Of a DNA stretch of 5,177 nt, positions 1 through 4,504 are shown one piece after another. Source of the DNA: JAZPYZ01 sp045544455 (lineage in GTDB: Bacteria; Bacillota; Clostridia; Oscillospirales; Acutalibacteraceae); contig JAZPYZ010000006.1 in the NCBI GenBank assembly GCA_045544455.1, positions 1 to 5,177 on the forward strand, written 5' to 3'. Under the pieces are notes generated by a model. The model worked only from the letters and a program-made list of their open reading frames with translations. It searched no databases and was not told the origin of the DNA. The number at the start of each line of letters is the position of its first letter. Position 1 is the stretch's first letter. Both the position numbers and the translations under genes were made by a program.

Positions 1-1
1 C

Positions 2-481
2 GACAAGCCGGCCGCGACGGACGTAAAAGCGCCGGCCGCGCCTATCGTGTTCAATCCGGCGACTCCACAGGCCGCGCCGGAAAGCGAGCGCAAAGCATAC
101 GCGGCGGCGGTCCCTGTCGCGCCGTCTGTTCAGATGGTGGAACGTTTCGCCGGCGCAATGATAGGCCGCGGCGCTGAGAAAGTCGCGACTTTTACAAACA
201 GTATGTCAAAGACGGCCTTGCATACTGAAAAAATCATTGAGAAATCGCCGGCCCTTGGCGCGCCTGTTACAAACAATATTGACAGACACAAAGACGTTAA
301 AGTCGAAATGCCCGTTACGAACAACACGAATGTGAACGTGACCATGCAGGGCGGCGACGCGCAGGGCGTTGCCGGCGCTGTATCGCGCGCCGTGGATGAT
401 GGCAACGCGACGCTCATTAGAAACTTACAAACGCCGGTAGCAGCTATTACCGGCGATGATAGCACCAACGGCGCGGAATAG
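2..481 (+). CDS. Tail tape measure protein, C-terminal fragment (5' end outside window)
   Basis: This is the last 159 residues of a reading frame that is open from the first complete codon at position 2, so the gene begins upstream; the internal GTG at 47 is not a credible start. Tape measure proteins run inside the tail tube, set its length and leave with the DNA. The fragment starts with an Ala/Pro-rich stretch (residues 1-45), continues with a mixed helical segment, and then has a polar part in which PVTNN occurs twice (about residues 89 and 108), followed by NVNVTMQGGDAQGVAGAV. An alternating V/N strand followed by a short Ala-rich helix is a common ending in tape measure proteins of Mu/P2-like and lambda-like phages. 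There is no catalytic motif. Its place directly before a Dit-like gene, plug, hub and spike is the usual tape measure position. The call rests on position and C-terminal style; the diagnostic long helical part is not visible. Confidence 0.75.
   Translation, partial: DKPAATDVKAPAAPIVFNPATPQAAPESERKAYAAAVPVAPSVQMVERFAGAMIGRGAEKVATFTNSMSKTALHTEKIIEKSPALGAPVTNNIDRHKDVKVEMPVTNNTNVNVTMQGGDAQGVAGAVSRAVDDGNATLIRNLQTPVAAITGDDSTNGAE
432..455 (+). repeat. Perfect 8-bp hairpin near the end of the tape measure gene
   Basis: CGCCGGTA (432-439) is exactly complementary to TACCGGCG (448-455), with an 8-nt loop; an added G-U pair (440 with 447) would make the RNA stem 9 bp with a 6-nt loop. It lies 41 nt before the Dit-like start. 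No T-run follows, so a rho-independent terminator is not supported. Confidence 0.7.
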
Positions 482-487
482 GGAGGG
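482..487 (+). promoter_or_regulatory. Shine-Dalgarno site for the Dit-like gene
   Basis: GGAGGG starts directly after the tape measure stop codon and lies 9 nt before the ATG at 497. The 15-nt intergenic gap contains essentially nothing else, so this site fixes the start of the Dit-like gene. Confidence 0.8.
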
Positions 488-496
488 CGAATATAA

Positions 497-1072
497 ATGG
501 CTGAACAAATAAGTGAAACCGGCGCTTATATTCGTTCTTTAGGCGGTCTTTCATTCACTGTAACAATCAGCGAACAAGAACGCGATTCAGCGAAAGTTAC
601 AGATTATCCAGTTGAGAGCGGCGCGACGATGAGCGATCATGTAATCATCGCGCCGCGCCAACTTACGGTACAAATCGGGCAAGGCGTCGAAACCTCGGAC
701 ACCGACCCGCGCGACATGCTGGAAAAAATTCGCGAGCTGATGACTAAAAGAGAGCCTTTCGAAGTTTACACCGGAAAGACGTATTTCAAAAGCATGGTCA
801 TAACCGCGATTTCCGTTAAAACAGACGCGGCAAATGAAACCGTTTTATCGGCTTCAATCACGTTGCGAGAGGTCACAATCGCGCAAACTCAGGCCGCGGC
901 CGTTCCGGTGATTCGACAGAAACAGCCTAAAAAAACGGCGGTTTCGGTCCCGCGCGGGACCCAGCAAACACAGGTTGTTTCGACGCCTCAAAATGAAAAT
1001 CCACAGCTCAGCAGCGTTCTAACAAAAGCCGGGATCGGCGGCAATTATGACAACTCGGAGTTGGTACAATGA
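497..1072 (+). CDS. Dit-like phage tail/baseplate protein with a disordered C-terminal tail
   Basis: A 191-residue protein resembling the Dit-like N-terminal domain family of myoviruses, which lies between the tube end and the baseplate hub. Residues 12-130 read as a compact beta-rich domain: a first strand around LGGLSFTVTISEQ, a segment with VTDYPVESGATMSDHVI (about 34-50), strands around PRQLTVQIGQG, a helix DPRDMLEKIRELMTKREPF (70-88) and strands ending in SASITLREVTIAQ (118-130). The phrase 'YPVESGATMSDHV' followed by P.x.L.V.I is typical of the family. From about 135 to 191 the sequence becomes low-complexity and rich in Gln, Pro, Lys and Asn, with no hydrophobic core, so it is probably disordered. 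The stop overlaps the next start as ATGA. The order tape measure, this gene, hub, spike matches where Mu has gene 43, but I see no evidence of the Mu gp43 DNA-circularisation-type domain here. The exact structural role is inferred. Confidence 0.78.
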   Translation: MAEQISETGAYIRSLGGLSFTVTISEQERDSAKVTDYPVESGATMSDHVIIAPRQLTVQIGQGVETSDTDPRDMLEKIRELMTKREPFEVYTGKTYFKSMVITAISVKTDAANETVLSASITLREVTIAQTQAAAVPVIRQKQPKKTAVSVPRGTQQTQVVSTPQNENPQLSSVLTKAGIGGNYDNSELVQ

Positions 1073-1392
1073 CGAAAAATATTTATCAAATCCCATTGCG
1101 AGACGGCCCGCAATCGCTGACTATCGCACTTTCCGGCGTTGTTTACAACTTGCGCGTTCGCTATAACGCTAAAACTGAATTATGGGTTTTGGACCTTGCA
1201 GACGCCGCCGGCGTTTCGATGATCCGCGGAATCCCGCTTGTCACCGGTTGCGACCTTTTGGCGCAGTATCATCATTTAGGGTTTACAGGCGCTTTGATTG
1301 CCTACAATCCCGCCGATTTTGAATCAGACAATCCGCCGCGATTTGATGATTTGGACGGCGCTTTGCTGTACGTGACAGAGGCGACAGAATGA
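1069..1392 (+). CDS. Baseplate plug protein (Pam3 gp18-like / DUF6983 type)
   Basis: A 107-residue protein matching the small plug family named after cyanophage Pam3 gp18, recognised by its size, its place between the Dit-like and hub genes, and its pattern. It opens with YQIPLRDGPQSLTIALSGVVYNLRVRYNAKTELWVLD in separate strands (residues 6-42): an IPL strand, a Q.l.i.L.G..Y.L...yN.....W.LDL core, then a GIPLVTGCDLLAQYHHLGF segment (54-72) and a final D.p.RFDDLDGALLYV strand (86-102). The W..DL and the (R)GIPLVTG motifs are the best markers. In the family it sits at the centre of the baseplate and helps to close the tail tube before contraction. The start ATG overlaps the previous stop (ATGA), with GGAG at 1057-1060 8 nt upstream; the end overlaps the hub start in the same way. 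No signal peptide or membrane segment is seen. Confidence 0.8.
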   Translation: MTKNIYQIPLRDGPQSLTIALSGVVYNLRVRYNAKTELWVLDLADAAGVSMIRGIPLVTGCDLLAQYHHLGFTGALIAYNPADFESDNPPRFDDLDGALLYVTEATE

Positions 1393-2300
1393 GACAATGG
1401 CTCAGAAAATGCCGCCTGGTAATCGGCAAAAACGGCAAGGGCCTTGATTTATCGGCGCTCCGCATCACATTTGACGTTGAAAAAAACGATCAAACGCAAC
1501 CCAACCCCGCTAAAATTAGTGTCTATAACCCGGCGCCGGACACTATCAATAGAGTTCTGAAAGAATTTGATACTGTGTCACTTGACGCCGGATACACAGA
1601 CGGGATGGGGCTTATTTATGCAGGGAATCTGATTCAGGTTCGCCGGCTTCATACCGGCCCGGACGTGATACTAGAGCTGACCGCCGGCGACGGCGACAGC
1701 GCTTACAACTATGGCGTTGTGAATACCACGCTCACGGCCGGCGCGACCGGCGCGGACCGGTTTAAAGCCCTTGCACAAACCATGAATCAGAGCGGTGGAA
1801 TAGACATCGCCGGCACTGTCGGAGCAATCACCGGCGGCAAACGGCTACCGCGCGGAAAAGTGATTTTTAAACCTGTGAAAAATTACATGGATGAACTTTG
1901 TTCAGACCTCAATTCACAGATTTTCGTTGATTCTGGAAAACTGCAAACCGTTAAAAAAAGCGGTTATTTACAGGGCGCGCCGGTGGAATTAGCGCCCGGA
2001 ACAGGGCTTATCGGGCCGGCTCAACAGACATTAGACGGCGTGGAGTGTTCAAGCCGCTTAAATCCTGAGATTCGTTTAGGCGGCTTGATTCACATTGATT
2101 CGCGATACCTGGTAGCAGCTGACACGACAAGCGGCGGCGACAAAGGGAAAAAGCCGCGACAGAGCCCCGGCGGGTATTACAGAGTAATCAAAATCCACTA
2201 TACCGGCGACACACACGGCGACGCGTGGAACGTGTCTATAACCGGTGTTGCGATCGATGCGACTGTTTCAAAAACTATGGATACGCAAGGGGGCGACTAG
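1389..2300 (+). CDS. Baseplate hub protein (gpD/gp27-type position)
   Basis: A 303-residue protein that by position and sequence style is the baseplate hub, the trimeric ring connecting tube and spike. Residues 6-100 form a beta-rich first domain (KCRLVIGKNGKGLDLSAL, then a strand and YNPAPDTINRVL at 46-57, a helix edge often seen as 'iyNls..t...l' in hub proteins; then V.L.AGYTDGMGLIYAGNL at 63-81 and ILELTAGDGD at 94-103). Residues 122-180 carry the second domain with a helix DRFKALAQTMNQSGG and KPVKNYMDELCSDLNSQIFVD. The third part (205-300) returns to the hub fold with GLIG...LDGVECSSRLNPEIRLGGLIHIDS and ends in a strand-rich VIKIHYTGDTHGDAW. Residues 244-262 are a Gly/Lys/Ser-rich loop, probably an exposed insertion. 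Start: ATGA overlap with the plug stop, AGAGG at 1377-1381 7 nt upstream. Functional equivalents would be P2 gpD, Mu gp44 and T4 gp27; this is by order and fold style, not by clear residue identity. Confidence 0.8.
   Translation: MRQWLRKCRLVIGKNGKGLDLSALRITFDVEKNDQTQPNPAKISVYNPAPDTINRVLKEFDTVSLDAGYTDGMGLIYAGNLIQVRRLHTGPDVILELTAGDGDSAYNYGVVNTTLTAGATGADRFKALAQTMNQSGGIDIAGTVGAITGGKRLPRGKVIFKPVKNYMDELCSDLNSQIFVDSGKLQTVKKSGYLQGAPVELAPGTGLIGPAQQTLDGVECSSRLNPEIRLGGLIHIDSRYLVAADTTSGGDKGKKPRQSPGGYYRVIKIHYTGDTHGDAWNVSITGVAIDATVSKTMDTQGGD
2049..2088 (+). repeat. 14-bp imperfect inverted repeat (stem-loop) inside the hub gene
   Basis: Left arm 2049-2062 pairs with right arm 2075-2088: thirteen Watson-Crick pairs and one U-G wobble (2058 with 2079), around a 12-nt loop (2063-2074). 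The arms begin TCAAGCCGCTTAAA and end TTTAGGCGGCTTGA. It lies in the codons for hub residues 221-234. No T-run follows on either strand, so it is not a normal intrinsic terminator. Confidence 0.75.
2287..2293 (+). promoter_or_regulatory. Shine-Dalgarno site that fixes the spike gene start
   Basis: AAGGGGG lies within the last codons of the hub gene, 9 nt before ATG 2303. It favours that ATG over the in-frame GTG at 2225, which would place 76 nt of overlap on the hub gene and add a Cys-rich, unphage-like N-terminus. Confidence 0.7.
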
Positions 2301-2302
2301 CT

Positions 2303-2938
2303 ATGGCTATCTCAAGAGCAGAGCGCGAACAGACGCAACTCGCACCGATCCGCGACGCTATCACCGCCGCGCGGCTGGATATCCATACGGCGCTACCCGG
2401 CGTCATTCAGAGTTTCGACCCGGCGCGCATGACATGCACCGTACAACCGGCGATCCGGGCCGCGATCATCCAGAAGAACGGCGCGGCGCGCGCCGTTGAT
2501 TTACCGTTACTTGTCGATTGCCCTGTCGTGTTTCCAGGCGGCGGCGGGTATGAGTTGACGTTTCCAGTAAGGGCCGGCGATGACGCTCTAATCGTGTTCG
2601 CTGAACGTTGTATAGATGCGTGGTGGCAAAGCGGCGGCGTTCAGGCCGCGGCGGAATTCAGATTGCATGATTTATCAGATGGTTTCGTTATTCCGGGCGT
2701 GCGCTCGCAACCCCGCGTTTTGTCCGGCGGCGTTCACATGGAAGGAGCGGAGATTCGCACAGACTCAGGAAGCGCGCGGATACAGCTAAACGGCGACGCG
2801 GTGAAAATCATCGCACCGGCCGGCGTTGTAGTGGATACGCCAACGGTGACACTCACCGGCGATATGATTTGCGGTGGATTCTCATACCTCGGACACACTC
2901 ACACCGGCGTTCACGGCGAAACCACGCCGCCGCATTAA
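2303..2938 (+). CDS. Gp138-family membrane-puncturing central spike protein
   Basis: A 211-residue spike tip protein; trimers of this family sit under the hub and pierce the cell envelope when the sheath contracts. Residues 1-30 are a charged helix that would contact the hub. Residues 32-110 form the OB-fold-like Gp138 N-terminal domain: LPGVIQSFDPARMTCTVQP (31-49), DLPLLVDCPVVFPGGGGYELTFPVRAGDDALIVFAERCIDAWW (66-108). The V.FPGGGG..LTFPV..GD..L..F.ER.iD.WW pattern is diagnostic. Residues 121-137 (LHDLSDGFVIPGVRSQP) are the family's conserved exit segment. Residues 145-195 are short strands of a small beta-helix. The C-terminus is GHTHTGVHGETTPPH (197-211), with H198 and H200 as an HxH motif like the metal-binding spike apex of P2 gpV and phi92 gp138. 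The start at 2303 leaves a 2-nt gap after the hub stop. Counterparts in role are Mu gp45 and P2 gpV. Confidence 0.88.
   Translation: MAISRAEREQTQLAPIRDAITAARLDIHTALPGVIQSFDPARMTCTVQPAIRAAIIQKNGAARAVDLPLLVDCPVVFPGGGGYELTFPVRAGDDALIVFAERCIDAWWQSGGVQAAAEFRLHDLSDGFVIPGVRSQPRVLSGGVHMEGAEIRTDSGSARIQLNGDAVKIIAPAGVVVDTPTVTLTGDMICGGFSYLGHTHTGVHGETTPPH
2477..2497 (+). repeat. Perfect 9-bp GC-rich hairpin inside the spike gene
   Basis: AACGGCGCG (2477-2485) is exactly complementary to CGCGCCGTT (2489-2497) across a 3-nt GCG loop. It covers the codons for residues 59-65 of the spike. There is no following T-tract. It may be a by-product of the local GGCG/CGCC-rich composition. Confidence 0.7.
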
Positions 2939-2940
2939 AA

Positions 2941-2947
2941 AGAGGTG
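2941..2947 (+). promoter_or_regulatory. Shine-Dalgarno site for the gp25-like gene
   Basis: AGAGGTG lies 7 nt before ATG 2955 in the 16-nt gap after the spike stop. It decides for ATG 2955 over the in-frame GTG at 2874, which lies inside the spike gene and would add 27 residues that do not resemble the family. Confidence 0.75.
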
Positions 2948-2954
2948 TTGTTTT

Positions 2955-3311
2955 ATGCGATATAGAAAATTAGACGCCAACGGCGATTTCAGCGCCGGCC
3001 ACGGCGCGGCGGATTTTCACATCGACACGCCCGAAGCAGTCGCACAGGCGGTTTTAACGCGGCTTCGGCTATGGGCCGGTGAGTGGTTTTTGGATACTCA
3101 AGAGGGGACGCCGTACCGCGAACGCGTTTTGGGAGTGCGAAAGCGGCTGACGGCCGGCCCCGCGCTGAAAGCGAGAATTGCCGCGACGCTCAATGTTTCG
3201 TCTGTTGATAGTTTTTCTGCTACTTACGACGGCGACACGCGCGCGCTAGATGTCAGCGCGGATATTACAACAACATACGGCGCGGCGGCGCTTCAAAACG
3301 AGGTGATTTAA
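2955..3311 (+). CDS. gp25-like baseplate wedge protein (Mu gp46-like)
   Basis: A 118-residue protein of the gp25/lysozyme-like wedge family, named for T4 gp25 although the family has no lysozyme activity. In a contractile baseplate it forms the core of the wedge, binding the J-like protein and starting the sheath. The visible core is the helix EAVAQAVLTRLRLWAGEWFLDTQEGTPYRERVLG (27-60): the R..LW.GEWFLD...GTPY...VLG pattern is typical of Mu gp46-like members. A second helical part, LKARIAATLNVSSVDSFSATYDGDTRALDVSADI (71-104), carries the family's 'V.sv.....y....r.l.v...i' end. The N-terminal DFxxGHGAADFHIDTPEAV is also usual. Start chosen at ATG 2955 on its Shine-Dalgarno; the earlier in-frame GTG at 2874 is rejected. 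The stop overlaps the J-like start as TAATG, so the two wedge partners are translationally coupled. Confidence 0.88.
   Translation: MRYRKLDANGDFSAGHGAADFHIDTPEAVAQAVLTRLRLWAGEWFLDTQEGTPYRERVLGVRKRLTAGPALKARIAATLNVSSVDSFSATYDGDTRALDVSADITTTYGAAALQNEVI
3196..3208 (+). repeat. 13-bp direct repeat shared by the two wedge genes, copy 1
   Basis: TTTCGTCTGTTGA at 3196-3208 in the gp25-like gene recurs exactly at 4389-4401 in the J-like gene. In both reading frames it encodes SSV followed by D or E, within strands of comparable position near the end of the protein. It may reflect a shared strand motif or chance. Confidence 0.7.
3300..3306 (+). promoter_or_regulatory. Shine-Dalgarno site for the J-like gene
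   Basis: GAGGTGA lies in the last codons of the gp25-like gene, 4 nt before ATG 3311 (7 nt when counted from GAGG). Together with the TAATG overlap it fixes the start of the J-like protein. Confidence 0.75.
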
Positions 3312-4504
3312 TGTCATTGGATATAACCGCTATAGAACAGCTTGCAAGTCAGTTAACGCCATTCGTTGACGAAACCGGTTTACATGTTCCAGAATATAGC
3401 TCAGTAAAATCAACGCTTGAAAGCGCGTGGCGCGGCATTTTCGGTGATGACATTTACATTGATCCCGATTCGCAAGATGGGCAGCTCATTGCCGTTTTCT
3501 CGCTTGCGCTTCTTGACACATATCACGCCCTTGAGCAAGTCTACCAGGGCTTTTCGCCTTCAACGGCGACCGGCGAAACGCTTTCCCGCGTTGTAAAAAT
3601 CAACGGCATTCGGCGCAAGATAGGAAGCCATTCAACGGCGGACGTTACCATCACCGGCGCGGCCGGTACTGAGATTACAAACGGCGTTATCGCCGATGTT
3701 GCCGGCCAAAAATGGGATTTGCCGGAATCGGTGATTATCCCGAATAACGGCGAAATCGTTGTTACAGCAACGGCTCAGAGCGAGGGCGACATTACGGCGC
3801 AAGCGGGCCAGATTTCGAAGATCATGACGCCAACGCGCGGCTGGCAAAGCGTCACCAACGCGGCCGCAGCAACCCCCGGCGCATTGACAGAAACCGACGC
3901 GCAACTTCGTTTGCGTCAATCGTATTCTGTCGCGCTACCCAATCAAACGATTTTGGCCGGAACGTTGGGCGCGGTCCTTAACGTCGAAGGTGTCTCGAAA
4001 GCTAAAATATTTGAAAATGACACCGACGAGACGGACGAAAACGGCCTACCGGCGCACAGTATTTCAGTAGTGGCCCGCGGCGGCGATGCGACAGCAATCG
4101 CGCGCGCTATTTGGCTGAAAAAAACGCCGGGTTGCGGGACGTATGGGACGACAGAGGAAGTAATAACAGATAGCGCCGGCATCGCGACGCCAATCAAATT
4201 TTTCAGACCGGTAGAAACGCCCGTACAGGTCAGAATTGTTATCGCGCCGGAAATCGGGTATCTGTCGAATATGGAAAATTTGATAAAATCCGCGGTTGTC
4301 GATTATATCAACGGCCTCGCAATCGGTGATGATGTATCAATCGCGCGAACTAGCGTTGCAATCGTTAGCGCCGGCGATACTTTCGATATTTCGTCTGTTG
4401 AGATCGGGCCGCGCGGAGGAACGCTTTCGCCGTCAAATCTCGCAATCCCGTTCAACGGCCTTGCGACATGCGATATTGACGATATAGAGGTTATAGCGCC
4501 ATGA
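3311..4504 (+). CDS. Baseplate wedge protein, gpJ/Mu gp47 family (Baseplate_J)
   Basis: A 397-residue protein with the clear pattern of the Baseplate_J family (P2 gpJ, Mu gp47, T4 gp6 type), which forms the outer ring of the wedge and changes shape to trigger contraction. In order: an N-terminal helical part with DSQDGQLIAVFSLALLDTYHALEQVYQG as two helix segments (53-80); NGIRRKIGSHSTADVTITG (98-116); the ITNGVIADVAGQKWDLPESV strand block (122-141); an extended A..G.I.A.AGQI.KI.TP..GW.SVTN stretch (154-183); the family signature TETDAQLRLRQSYSVALP (193-210); GAVLNVEGVSKAKIFEND (220-237), GLPAHSISVVARGGD (245-259) and a helix with IARAIWLKKTPGCGTYG (263-279). The tail from 300 has ETPVQVRIVI and a final I.SVE.GPRGG region (360-370). 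Length fits the family. It overlaps its neighbours at both ends (TAATG and ATGA). Confidence 0.93.
   Translation: MSLDITAIEQLASQLTPFVDETGLHVPEYSSVKSTLESAWRGIFGDDIYIDPDSQDGQLIAVFSLALLDTYHALEQVYQGFSPSTATGETLSRVVKINGIRRKIGSHSTADVTITGAAGTEITNGVIADVAGQKWDLPESVIIPNNGEIVVTATAQSEGDITAQAGQISKIMTPTRGWQSVTNAAAATPGALTETDAQLRLRQSYSVALPNQTILAGTLGAVLNVEGVSKAKIFENDTDETDENGLPAHSISVVARGGDATAIARAIWLKKTPGCGTYGTTEEVITDSAGIATPIKFFRPVETPVQVRIVIAPEIGYLSNMENLIKSAVVDYINGLAIGDDVSIARTSVAIVSAGDTFDISSVEIGPRGGTLSPSNLAIPFNGLATCDIDDIEVIAP
3653..3667 (+). repeat. 6-bp hairpin with 3-nt loop in the J-like gene
   Basis: ACCGGC (3653-3658) and GCCGGT (3662-3667) are exact complements around a GCG loop. Short and probably a consequence of the frequent CCGGC words. 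Confidence 0.5.
4389..4401 (+). repeat. 13-bp direct repeat shared by the two wedge genes, copy 2
   Basis: Exact second copy of the word found at 3196-3208. Here it lies in the codons for residues 360-363 (ISSV) and the first base of the following Glu codon of the J-like protein. Confidence 0.7.

Noticed and set aside
122..131. GCCGTCTGTT as a Neisseria-type DNA uptake word
   Set aside because: It differs from GCCGTCTGAA at the diagnostic end and I see no recurring copies in the window.
279..307. TTGACA at 279-284 as a promoter -35 box
   Set aside because: No matching -10 element lies at 16-18 nt, and it sits in coding sequence of a continuous late operon. The same holds for the TTGACA words near 3511 and 3885.
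130..468. 112-codon minus-strand open frame opposite the tape measure gene
   Set aside because: It is antisense to a gene with clear protein-level signal and has no ribosome site or family resemblance. The minus-strand frames at 1283-1468, 3632-3919, 3943-4197 and 4950-5156 were rejected for the same reason.
1480..1511. A AAA AAC slippery heptamer in frame at 1481-1487 in the hub gene
   Set aside because: A -1 shift would meet a stop codon at about 1511 after eight codons, and I see no stimulatory structure directly downstream. A programmed frameshift is not supported.
1946..1965. A7 run flanked by AACCG/CGGTT as a terminator or frameshift signal
   Set aside because: The stem is only 5 bp, the A-run is in the loop, and the hub reading frame continues normally.
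2225..2302. Longer spike protein from GTG 2225
   Set aside because: It would overlap the hub gene by 76 nt, the added residues are Cys-rich and unlike the family, and ATG 2303 has a good Shine-Dalgarno site at 2287-2293.
2245..2499. Plus-strand 84-codon frame across the hub/spike boundary
   Set aside because: Arg/Thr-rich out-of-frame translation typical of a shadow of a GC-rich gene; it overlaps two well-supported genes.
2874..2954. Longer gp25-like protein from GTG 2874
   Set aside because: The extension lies inside the spike gene. ATG 2955 has AGAGGTG 7 nt upstream and gives the normal family N-terminus.
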